Shown here piece by piece: positions 13,174-25,052 of a stretch of 64,000 bases of DNA (position 1 is its first letter; every line of letters starts with the position of its first letter). The notes beneath the pieces were generated by a model. It had not been told where the DNA came from and ran no database searches. It saw only the letters and a program-made list of their open reading frames with translations. The stretch is from positions 4,044,501 to 4,108,500 of the forward strand of contig JBAMJR010000195.1 in the NCBI GenBank assembly GCA_038501785.1, given 5' to 3'. A program made the position numbers and the translations under genes. This DNA comes from Myoxocephalus aenaeus (Eukaryota > Chordata > Actinopteri > Perciformes > Cottidae).

Positions 13174-13686
13174 ACTAACATAATCAAAGTCTCTGCTAGC
13201 TGTGTTGCTCGCGTAGCTACGTGGGAGCTATATGGGATGTGAGGGAATGATAAAGGTCTCTGATTGGACGAATAGTCTAACCACGTTGCAATAAGAAACG
13301 ATGTCATTGGCTAGGGCGCAGATTCGTGCGCCCGAAGATTCACGTTTCATCCGCCAATGAGAAGCTGTCCTTGCCGTCACGAGGGTGAAATGTTTGTTAG
13401 CTTTCCATAGACACACATTGGGCCGGCGCCCCGAGAGGGGAGGGGCTTTTCTCAGTAATGATGAATGGCGATATATTATATTTAACTTAAGTGGTTGTTG
13501 ACAGGGGCTTACGGTCTCCCACACACATTTAGCGCGTCAACACGGTATATTTCTTATTTAAATTATTTGATATATAATGTTTTTTGACAGTATATATTAT
13601 TTTTTTTTCTTCTTCTTTTTTTTATTTTATCGCAAAACTTTAGGAGGGGCGGCGCCCTAGCGCCCTCTATTGACGCACCGCCACTG

Positions 13687-13694
13687 GTTGCAAT
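13687..13694. repeat. 8-bp target site duplication, right copy
   Basis: GTTGCAAT follows the right hAT terminus and is identical to 12160-12167. Confidence 0.9.
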
Positions 13695-16287
13695 GCTACA
13701 AATGACTTTTCTATGCTGTCTGTCCCTTTACAAAAAGAATAAAGATGAGATTTCAGCTCACGTATGATGTTTTCCCATCAAATTGTATTACTTAATTTCC
13801 CCCTGACAAGCTAATGTGGATCATTATTACATATAACCTCTATAGATGCAACTGTTGGAATGATTTTAATAATATGGCCTGTATTCAGGCCACATCATTT
13901 TATTTTTCAAATTCTTAATTATGACATGGATTATTTCCTGCTGTTAGGTCAAAATTGGATCAATTAATGTGTATAGTGAACGGGTAGACAGACAGCTAGG
14001 AGCCACAGTCTTTCTTCCATTTAGATTGAGGGAACAATAAAATATTTCTGATCAATGAAACTTTCATGCTGATAAAACACAAACCCACCGTTAAAACACA
14101 CTACCATGCCCATTTATTATAGTCATTACAGCGTTGAGAGTATTATTTGAAAGAAAACAGAACCACTGAATTAACAACAATACACCTCGAGCCCTCTGGA
14201 GGGGTAAATATCTATAAATATAACATATTTTCTTCTGCTAAATTGAAGGTTATTTTTTACGTGCAATACAAAACACAGCTGATCTGCACAGTTGCTTTCT
14301 CTTTTGTTACTTAAAAGCCTATTGTGACACAGTGGCCCAATCAAGGTCACAGGTTTCATATGACCTCAGGAATGTCTTGGCTTATTGGTTTCAGCAGTAA
14401 CAATACTTGCATGGCGAGAGGGGCATGATGCATGCTCCTGCTGCCATTGGACCCCTGTAATCTTGTGGAGTTAATTCCTTTGAGGTCGGACAGAAAATGT
14501 CTGGCAGATGGTGATCAGTATTGACATTTAAGGTTGTTGTGGAATCTCACGAGGGAACAAATATGGCGTGCTGGCTTTTAGGAAGCCTATCGATCTGTGT
14601 GACGTTCAAGTTTACAACCGGCTCTGCATTGGGTCTTTTCCAACACAAGTCTGAGGGTTAAAATCAAGACCATGTTTTTCATTTAACGGATCAAACGAAA
14701 GGTCAAGCAATTCAGTGGATTTCTGGAGTCATAGTTGACTTGCCCCCAGTTGGTCTCACGAACTGCTGCTATTATTTAGAGTCATCGAAGTGTTGCCCTG
14801 TATCTGTTAGTAGCAAAGCCTGGTTTGTGACTCTATAGTGTAGAGCCTTTCAACGTGCTGACGGACAGGGTCAAATACCATGATCTGTATTTATCTGCGG
14901 GAGGCTGTTCCTGTGCTGTAAATGTGATTTTAAAGCCTCTTCATCCTCTTTTTGAGGATTTGCAGTATAGTGGACCACATGTGAGTCTCTCTGCACTTAA
15001 GCTACACTATCAGCAGCCCAGTAAGCTATCCATAACACACACACAACCTCTTTTCATTTAGATTTGTTGTATTTATCGAGGAGTTATACTCATTGGATAC
15101 CATTCAGAATCATGAGGCAATCTGCTAAGTGCCTTACCGTTACTACTTTAAGCCAATGAAAGTATTGTGGAAAAATAGCAGTGCTGCGTCAGTCTTTGCG
15201 GCCCAAGAAACTTATTTGTAAATCACCTGTTCACTGAAAAATAAAGAGATAACATAACAAAAGATACCGCGCCAGTTTACAGATAACAGTATGGCGGGGT
15301 TTGTATTGGAATAAGGTACATACTTTGTTTTCAAGGCTTTTAGCCCTGGTATAGTGTTTGTGAAAATAAAACAGTTGGTGCACAGGGAGATGGAAACAGA
15401 TGGAGATTGGAGGGAACATATGTTTATTCATTTGATGTTGAAAACATCACAAAAACTGACGGTTTGTCGATAATATAAGCGGAGATATATTGGGACTAAT
15501 ACTTCCTTTGTGTTCAAATCAATATCATGCTGAAAGCAGCGTGAAATCAAATGGAGATCTATGCAGGACTTCATTGTAAGGATGCAGGCCTCTCAAGGTA
15601 ATTACAGAGCACTTTATGCTAAAGTATACTAATGAGTGTCCATTTTATTGGGCCATCATCCAATAGACCACCTGCTCATTGATATTACAGTACGCCAAAA
15701 ACATGAATAAATAAAACATTTGAATTGTAAAGGTTAGATTTTAATGCATTTGATGGCCTGTCGGTCGTATGCTGATCTGGGACCCCATTTCATTTCCATG
15801 AACCGGTGCTACAGAAGCAACCCTCGGATACATGCGGTTATAAATACCTGCTGATGTCAGAATAATATGGAAATCTTCTGAAATAATAGAGTTTGTTGAT
15901 CGGGGCTCGCGGTTATTATTGTAACATCTCCCAAGCCTCTAAAGCTCCTCGGCAGTGTCATCTTATTGTGGAGATGGCTTTCTAACATGACATTATACAC
16001 GCTTACAAAAGGAAAGGTAATATGTAAGTGAATCTATTTTGGCAGCATGTTCTGTAACCACCTAAAAAGACTTCATAGGGAATCAAGAAAGTGGGGAAGC
16101 TATAGAGGGGGAGGCAGCCAGTGAGGAATCATGGGCTGTCAGAACCGTGTCTGTCTAAGCTTCAGGAATCCAGGAAGCTAATGCTGTTTGATGTATTAAC
16201 CATGATGGAGGGGGCAGCGTCTGTGTGTTCATGCGCAGTCCTGTAAGGATTTGGGTACATTCTGTCTGCGTGCCCATGTGGGAGTAT

Positions 16288-16324
16288 GCGTGTGTGTGTG
16301 TGCGTGTGCGTGTGTGCGTGTGTG
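16288..16324. repeat. (GT)n/(GC) imperfect microsatellite
   Basis: TGTG run with several TGCG interruptions. Confidence 0.9.
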
Positions 16325-16528
16325 CTCATTGACAAGTGGAAAAGGAAGGAGAATTGATGTTGTTTGATGTATTAATCATGCATATGTGGGATTGAGAGGC
16401 TCTGTGATGGGTCGCTTGGGCACTGATTTATCTTCAATCAGAGGCTCATTTGGGTCCCTTTGTGTAAATGCTTAACATTGTTTAGCAGAAAAATAAGCAG
16501 CCTGCTTATGAAACATTTGCATTTATTT

Positions 16529-16559
16529 GTGCGTGCGTGCGTGTGTGTGTGTGTGTGTG
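16529..16559. repeat. (GT)n microsatellite
   Basis: GCGT units grade into pure GT. Confidence 0.9.
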
Positions 16560-18173
16560 GTGGGGGCATTTGAGAACGAGAGGAGGGGACTTGGGGGAGG
16601 TTTCTCCGATTTTTCTTCTTGTTCATACATAAAGCATATTAGAAGCGTTGTTCTCCATGAACCCATTTCTGATGTGCTGTTCATCAAGTGGCTTTTAGTG
16701 GTCAAATACGGAGAGGAAATGTGTCTTCAAGCAGCAGCTCTGCGTATGAGTCAATCAATAATTCAGAGGAAAAAGGTATGACACTGATCTATATGCTATC
16801 ATGATTTATCAGCCTCGCGTCCACCCTCGTGATATCTCATGGATTCCCGTTGAAGGCGGATGACTAACGGCGTCCATTAAGACGGACCATTTTAAAACGA
16901 CACAGTTAATTAGTTGTGCTTATTTTGCGCTCCTTCGACCGTCCGTATTCAGGTGCGGTGAAAGTTATTAAGGTGCAGAAAATCATTTGCCTTTTTCCAA
17001 TTCACTTTGCCCTCCTCAGTTATTGAAATCTTGTCCGAATGGCACTCCTACTGTCTGAAATTTAATCCGTTGCCTTTGGATTACAAATGTACTTTGTTTG
17101 ACACTTAAATTCACTGCAGAGCTGGAGTTCTGTTGCCAGGCAACTCTGTTAAGGTGCACACAAAGGATCATTATAGATTGCTTGGGTCCACCCGTTAACT
17201 TGTACTTCTTTAACATAATATTGCACCGTTCTGTATTCAGATGAGGCTGGTGTCTGTTGTATTTCCCGATGCTTCCAGTATCTCTGACCCTCATGCAATC
17301 GCTCTGATATTAAGCTGTCAATTCTCTTTATTTGGCTAAATGGGTCTCCTTACGAAATCATTCCTGCCAGTAAATTCACCAAGTCGGGGCTCAAGATTCT
17401 CTGCAGCACTATGAAAGTATCCAGTTGAGTGCCTCTTCTTATGCATCTATCAGACATATGTTTCTAACAGGAGATGACAGCATGGCCCACAGTATTTAAA
17501 TGGTTCATGGTGCTTGTACTCTGATGGCTACGATATGACATGATGAGCCATAAATATGTCAGATATGACTCAAATGAGCTCTGAAAGGATATGGCAATAT
17601 TCATTGTAGTATACATTCTAGAAATGCTGCTGTGGGGCTCTGTCTTATGCCCATTGTGGAGCACTCACGCCAAAATCTCATCAGCAGATTAATCAAATCT
17701 GTCATCAATATCATACCATATCTGTATCAACTGTGTCTATTCCCCCACAGTATTATTAGAGTTGCCAAGGGACTGTGACAAGCATGTCACATCTGCTCAT
17801 ATGTTTCAAGATTTGGAAATGAGAAATCTCTACGTTGTATTATCATAGTCAAGGCATTTTGTTTGATGTCTTAGTAGGTGTGTTTTTACGAGAGGTGTGA
17901 ATCCTCCTCATGATTAGATTACTATTCGCCTGTTCAACGTTTTGAGTGCACAATGATTATCATCTCGATGTATCGAATCCTCAATTTTCTATATCGATGA
18001 ACATGGCTACTTTTGATAAATTATTACAAGCAGCTTCAACCAATTGTTTTTATTAAGAAAGTGCTTTAAAAAATCAGACTGCACCATAATTTACGTTCAT
18101 ATCACTGCAATACACCAATTGCACTATTTTTTTATTTTTTTTTAATCTGCCACAACAATGCGGTGCAGCATGG

Positions 18174-18193
18174 AGAGAGAGAGAGAGAGAGAG
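18174..18193. repeat. (GA)n microsatellite
   Basis: About ten GA units. Confidence 0.9.
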
Positions 18194-21100
18194 GCAACAA
18201 TCATAAGAGCCGTTGCATAATTGAATATCGTTCCGTGACCGTGGACACGTGAGAACCGTTTTCGGGGCCAACCACTATCCAGTTGAAAAACCTTGTCATC
18301 TCGCCCAAGCCTAATTCCAAGTGTGCTGTGATTTACAAAAATAAGGTTTTCACACAGTGGCGTTTTAAGAAATGGCACAACCTGGATCCCTATGGCATTT
18401 CACACTGCATGAATTAGCCTAGCGGCTAGCAGATGTTTCCTTAATCATGGCTCCTCGACTCTTCCTTGGTTCAAGTCCCTGCATCTCTCGACGGAACACC
18501 ACGGTAGAATTTCAGCCTAAACATAGCAGCCAATACCGGTAGGGAGAGCAACAAGTCCACCGACTGCCGAGTGTTTGATTGCCAGTCTCTCCGCTCTCAC
18601 AGACACACCCGGTTTGTGCAAAGCCCGCACACACACACACAGATCAAAGGAGAGCCGAAGAGAGAAACAAGAGCGACTGTAAATGACAGCAAAACGCAGT
18701 AAATTCTCTCACACTGAGCTGGAATGAAAACCAAACTGCCAGTTATATTCTGTCTCCGCATCGATGCAGAGAAGTCAACGTCCGCATCGCGATGCTCCTC
18801 AGGATGGAGACGACGTATTTGAGCTTGGCGATATGTGCTGCAGATGCATGCACGTCTGTATGTTGAAGCCCTATACCGCATTGGCTTCATCAGCAGGGCT
18901 TCTACTTCTTTCTTTTTTTTACCGGTTGGAACTTGTAAGTCATCCTTAGTCTGAAGCCTGCAGCAGGATCATTGCTCAGTTGCAGGCTGCCGCTGCAGAA
19001 AGGGTGGAAAGCAGGGCGGTGGGATGCAAAAGGGAGAAGCAAGTGGAGGTAGGGCCCGGGGAATGAGAAAGGCAGGAGGATTACATGTGCATGTGAAATG
19101 GGCGGTGAGACAGAGTGCAGAGACTTGATACTTGTGTGTTTGCATGATTGAGATGCAATAGGTGGATTACGGAGCTCTCCTCACAAAAAAACATGCTAAC
19201 TCCTAAAGGCCCCATAACACAGAGCGGAGCACTCAAACAGAGTAATCTCTTCATCTGATGATTTTTGATATGTTGTTTTTCTGCCTGGTTTCACTGCGCC
19301 GAGCTCTTCTCAATCCACAGGCCCGCAGAAAGATCAATGTTGAGAACCCGGCTTGGCAGTGACTGGGAGATGAAAAAGGTCACTATGAATCTAATCAAGT
19401 GTGATTTTTTTCCGTTCCTTGCTAAGATGGAGGAGCATGAGGGCTCCCCATCCAGTTGCATGGAAAAGGATTACTTTGAGTGCAAGAAGGAGATGCAGAC
19501 GCACTCCCCCAAAACATCCAGCTCTGGGAACGTATTGCCAATCGGGACATCTCGGATGCAGGGTAACAAATCGAGACAAGCGAGACCATGAGAGAAGCTA
19601 TTAATAGCATCACATACGTGTGCGTGCTCACTGCATCGCTGCATCGCACACTCTCGTGCACATATTAGAGGGAGGGGGAAAAAAAAGTTTTAAGTATGGT
19701 TGAAGGCTTTTTCATCCCTCTCCCCAATCCAATTATGTTCCAGTTCAAACAAATGGAAGTATATGCATGCTTCTCAGCCAGATTCTACAGCAATAGAGAT
19801 ATTAACTCTGAGGATGGGAAGTTTGAGAGGCAATAAGGTACCCAGCAGGGAGTGGATATTGAGGATTAATTTTTCTCATGTCTGATTCTTTACTTCCCCC
19901 CATTAGCCCATCTTCTTCTATCTATCTTTCCCTTCTGACATTATTAACTGCTGATATGTCTTTCAGAGAGACAGTTTGGTAGATGCTTATTCTACAGTAT
20001 ACTGCAGGAAATGGGGAAAGGAGATCTAAGGAAAAAAAATGTAAAAAAAAAATTAATTGGCAATCAGCAATCTGCAATCTGCTGTGGGTGTGTGATTCAA
20101 GAAGTACTCGAACATTTAAATTGGTACATGACGTAAACCTCGTTCAATTGAGCTTCCCACTCTTTGCTGACATGAGTACACTGACAAAGAGTATACTGGC
20201 CCACAGACAGCCATTAAGGTGTGGTGACTCTGCAACTTCTGCTCTGGGCTTCAAAACTGTAAATATTGATTGCTTTCATAGAACTTGAAGCAACTGCTTG
20301 CAGGTTAAAACAATGGAAAATGTTTTGTAGACCGCGAATATCGGCCACAATCCACGTCAGACAATGCGATGTGAATGAATATGAGAGAAAAGCCAGACTT
20401 TCAGGTAGAAAATGATGTTTAATTCAGAAGCATGCAGCCCAATTAGTCCAAATGAGTGTTTGTTTGACCTCTCCTATTGACTAGAAGCCTTCTTTCTATT
20501 AAAGTGTTGCCTTTAAATTCTGATTGCCTTTAATTCAGTTTTGTTTAGTATTGCAGCTGCTGGATATTGAATTGGAAACTTGCCCCAGGGACTGTATTTA
20601 GATAGAAAATGTAGTTGCAATTGACCATTGGAGGGCTCAGAACCCATACAGGCCAAACACAGACAGATATCGCAATTTGCCAAGCTGCCAAAGCGTCTGC
20701 TCTGCAGCATTATGGAGCATGACCAGATGTGATCTGACAAACTATCGGGCCAATTCCAGACATTTATGTAAAACTTTCTCTTGCTTTTGGCATACAAAAT
20801 CAGAGACTTCAAACTTCAAGCCCAGATGCTGGCTCAAGTTAGCAGTGTTAGATCATTTAGTTTGACCAAAATATATCTTATTTTTTAACCTGCACTGCAG
20901 TAATAGGGGCCAGATTAGGATGAATTACATATCGTAGTCACGGTAAGAGCGTTCTGCTATCATGACCAATTAAATCAGCTCCTTCTAAAATCACTCCCGT
21001 TAACAGTGAACTCAACAGTGCAACCAGTGCAGCAGTGACGGATTCTCACCAGAGGAGCTTGTGATGTTTGTGCTTCAGAGGTACAGAGTCACACGGTGCA

Positions 21101-23482
21101 AATATATCCCACCGAAAATATCCTGCTGAGGTCAGACTGTGTCATGTTTAAAGTTGAAACCCCATTTCTGGAAGTATTAAAATCACTGTCAACATGTTGT
21201 TCATGTGTCATTGATGTGAATCCATAGTTATGGTTGGAGACATCGATTCTCACGGCTGCATGATATAAAAACAACTTCTGCTATCTTTGTAGTCTTTCAA
21301 TGGTGCACGCAGTTTGCAGATTGTTAAGTGAACATGAAGGTCACATCTCGCACATTATGGTGTCTATGTATATGCAATGGAAAAGGCAAACATAGCATGC
21401 AAAAAGGAGACTGTTGCCCGTAACCTCCCACACAGAACCACAGCCCAGCTCTCGCCGTAACGCGGACAAAGACGAGCCTGTCTGCGGTAAATAGTACAGG
21501 GTTCTAATCATCTGTCTGCTTCCTAGAGTCTTTCCTGCTTCCCTCTTTCACTGCATCGCGCTGGCCCGACTCCAAGGTACAATATAGTCACTCTAATTCA
21601 CAACAGTCCTCCTCTAAATGCAACTGTTGTTACGGTCGCTGGAAATTAGGCTACAAATATACTTTGGCCTCCAAGGGAGTGCTAATGTCGGGGTCTAAGG
21701 AGCAACTAAAATGAACTGAGTTTTATAGAGTTTAATCACTCAAAGAGCGAGCTGATGAAACTTTAAATCTGAATGAGTCGACCTGAATGTGAACCCTTAT
21801 GCATACATACGTTGGGGAAATAAAGCAATACGCGTCCTTAATACAGTGCTTTATACAGTATATTAGATCATAACACCACAACAGGGGACAGCTGTATAAA
21901 TGTAAATGTGAGGTCACAATCTCACAACTTATCAATCAGATAATTGTAAAAGCAATATTAGAATCCACCAACATTTAAGCCACAACTTTAAAGCCTGATG
22001 GGGAATGGAGGAACATGGTCAAATTGAACAGCCTTTTAGGGTTTAAAACCCAGAGTTGATATTATAAAACTTTTGTTGAGCGTTATTAAAACTTTGTTAC
22101 ATTCAATGGTCAAAAGGTCAGACTCTTAAATGTGGAAAAATCCTCTTTAGTCTTTTCAGACTAGCCCAAAGACTAACCCCCAATTAAGTTCCACCGCCGT
22201 CATATTAATCATACTATTTTTGTGGAATTTTCCTCTCCTGCTGTTTTCACTTATTTAGTTGGCTTCCTTCGTCACATCTTAGCATTTGGTCAAATCTTTT
22301 CTAACTTTGCCATCTTTTTTCTTCTTCTTTCAGTTTTTTTTCTTATTGCTTTCCATTTTGGCAGAAAATAGCTTCTGTATTTCCTTTCCATCTCGACAGA
22401 TTGTTCCTCTGACTCCCGTTTCTTCTTTCTTCTGTGTCCTCCGTTCCTCCAACATTCTTCTTGCCTCTCTGTGAGCAGCGCTCGTTACTCTCCACGGTGT
22501 CTAGTAGCACATCGCTCACAATCACCCAACTGTGCAAAAGCGTGTTCATTCTAAAACATTTCTTTGGACCGTCTGAGCTCATATTAACATGTATAGTCCC
22601 CACAGTTTAACACAATAAGAGTGTCGGTAGAAACCATCTAACCCCTAAACCAATCAAATTTTTAATCCTTTGCCCTTTCCAATTAAGTTCTACCACTGAT
22701 CCTTTCTCTGGCTTCCCCAAAGCTCCTCCCTCTCCTCCAAATCTCTCATGACACCAAAGCATATTTAATTTGTCTTTCATCTTCTCGCATTATGGCAAAA
22801 AAAAGAAAATACCAATTAACCAAAATATATTGCGTATTAGGAATCAACTCGGGCTCACTATGTATATTAACTTTACAACATTAATATCGCACCCACACAA
22901 ACCTAAATAAATGACTGTTCAGTGATGGATCAATTGAAATTTGACTGCAGTACAAACACATGATAACTTGATGATTAGATGAGTAAAAGCGTTGTTTAAT
23001 CTATTTATATTCCTAATTTTGCACGCGTTCTATCCACACATTATATAAGCAAACTGTAGTTTAGAAACAGCAGACAAGATTCCATTATGTTTATGTGGTC
23101 GAGGGTTTTGTGGTTATGTTCGTGTACACGAGTGCCTTCGCTAACTGATGCCATTAAACAAGTACAGAACATCTGCACATAGTCTGTGCAGTCGGAGGCG
23201 CTGAGAGTTCAACAATCCGCTGCACAGACAACTGTCACACACTCGCACTCCTCTGTCGGAATAAAAGATGTCATGGCATTCCCCAAAATTACCAAACGAA
23301 TGAAGGCGGCGGACACACTTTTGGTTCACACCCAAAGTACCCATCTTTCACAATAACCACATTTTTCCAGAAGAGCTGCACAGTGAGATGAAGATTACTT
23401 TTTGGACTTTGATTTGTTTTTGACATTGTGTGTTAGGAGCATTTTTCCGCTTTCATCATGAGTAATTTAGTTCAAAGCAGGT

Positions 23483-23484
<2 letters not shown>

Positions 23485-23560
<76 letters not shown>
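23485..23560. repeat. (GT)n microsatellite
   Basis: About 38 uninterrupted GT units. Confidence 0.97.
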
Positions 23561-23561
<1 letters not shown>

Positions 23562-24340
23562 AGTGGGACAGCCAGGGTCATTGCCGGATAATGCCCCGCA
23601 GCCGACGGCAGCAAACCGACCGGAATCAGTTTCATACACTGACTTGAAATGTGTCCTATAGAGAGAGGTGTTCTTTTAATGGGGAAAAAAGGAGACATCA
23701 TAGCTCATTGTGGGACAGAGGGGCTGACGGAGAGCTTTTTGTCGAAGGGTGATACATTCACACCAGCACTCCCACGTCCTGTCATACGGAATGGCGTGAA
23801 CAGTCAGATTTGTCATTAGATGTGGCAGCCATATTCACACATGGTGGGTCCTGCTGCAGTAATACTTGGTTTTACTGTGACAACATTATGGTATTTCAAG
23901 GCCAGTGCTCCCATTGAAATGAAATCCTGTGTGCAGGAAAGAAAAAAGGAAATACTCCAGAATAGGCGGCGGCGCAGACAGTGAAGAATGCGAATTCAGT
24001 CTTGCCTATCAAGACCATTAAGGTCTATCTGATTGTTTTTTAATGCATTCACTCCGGCCTTTTTTTCTCTCCATTTACAGTCGGCGAACAAAGAGACTTC
24101 TGGTCTTTATCCACCCCTCAACCCCCACCCCTCCCCTGTCTGATCACTTCATCCTCCACCCAAACCCATGCTGACTCCTCTGCGCGCTCTCCCCCTCCCC
24201 GCCTCTCGCTTATGTTCCTCCCTCCCCCTCTCCAGCGTGTCCCCTAGTTTTCTGGTAGCTGTGTCTCTTTGATAATCCAAGACTCTTTGAAGACTCCAAT
24301 TCCACGCTGCTTGCCTTGGAGCTATTGCACCTACAAAAAC

Positions 24341-24343
<3 letters not shown>

Positions 24344-24375
<32 letters not shown>
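24344..24375. repeat. (GT)n microsatellite
   Basis: About 16 GT units. Confidence 0.95.
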
Positions 24376-24376
<1 letters not shown>

Positions 24377-24763
24377 AGAAAGAGGGAGAGAAGAGAGAGC
24401 AGTAGATGGGATGAGAATGGAGGACATAATGGTGGAGAGGAAAATAAAAACAGTTCCATATGCATTTCCTTTGCAACGGTTTCAGTCTTTATGGTTTTAT
24501 GCTTGCTGCATACACTGAGAGGTGCACTTCTTCATTGTCATATTTGTTGGTGCAGCTCATTTTTTCTCTGCCTTCAGAGGCAGCAGCTCATTGATTCCTG
24601 CATACACGCCCAAAATGCCAGAGCCAGGATGTACTCACAGATTGTAACTAAATGGAAAGGCTGCGTCCCACGCTATCAAAGAGTTTGCATGAACATTTTG
24701 TATCTAATTTCACAGTTAAAATAACAGAAAATGTTTCTACTATAGGTTTACTTTACTCTGCTC

Positions 24764-24934
24764 CAGTGGTTCTCAACCTTTTTTCAGTAAAAAAAAAAAG
24801 AAGATGTAATACACAGCGCTGTGCCATCAGTGTCTGATTTAATATAGTATACAATTTTATGAACTTACACTTGTATTGTATTGAATATGTAAAAAATAGT
24901 TATTTTTAAAGGATTGTTTAATGGATGCTCATTT

Positions 24935-24994
<60 letters not shown>

Positions 24995-25044
24995 CACACA
25001 CACACACATTTTTTATCTCGCGTACCCTCTTTTGAGAACCACTG
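24764..25044. mobile_element. Miniature hAT-type element containing a (TA)n tract
   Basis: The left end is CAGTGGTTCTCAACC and the right end is GGGTACGC-type sequence closing in GAGAACCACTG, so the first about 14 bases form terminal inverted repeats of the CAGTGGTTCTCAA type known from hAT-Charlie-like elements. The flanking octamers CTCTGCTC and CTTTAGTC agree at 5 of 8 positions, compatible with an aged 8-bp duplication. No coding sequence is left. The centre is a (TA)n tract grading into (CA)n, which may have expanded after insertion. Confidence 0.75.
24937..25008. repeat. (TA)n-(CA)n compound microsatellite
   Basis: A (TA)n run of about 27 units followed by a short (CA)n run, inside the miniature hAT element. 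Confidence 0.95.
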
Positions 25045-25052
25045 CTTTAGTC

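Larger units (their letters stand above)
12168..13686 (-). mobile_element. hAT-superfamily DNA transposon, internally deleted
   Basis: A 1519-bp element with short imperfect terminal repeats. The left end starts CAGTGGCGGCTGG, and the reverse complement of the right end starts CAGTGGCGGTGCG. It is flanked by perfect 8-bp duplications GTTGCAAT. On the minus strand it still holds two pieces of a ZMYM1-like hAT transposase (13173-12918 and 12523-12391) but far too little for a complete transposase of several hundred residues, so it is non-autonomous. A long (CA)n tract sits inside. The perfect target duplication suggests that it is younger than the LINE it interrupts. Confidence 0.88.
13695..24755. 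other. Intronic sequence, no gene seen
   Basis: Mostly unique AT-rich sequence. The first about 50 bases look like the continuation of the interrupted LINE tail. It holds (GT)n tracts near 16.3, 16.5, 23.5 and 24.3 kb, a short (GA)n tract near 18.18 kb and pyrimidine-rich stretches near 22.3 and 24.1 kb. No exon with protocadherin-like coding potential was found on either strand. Confidence 0.6.
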
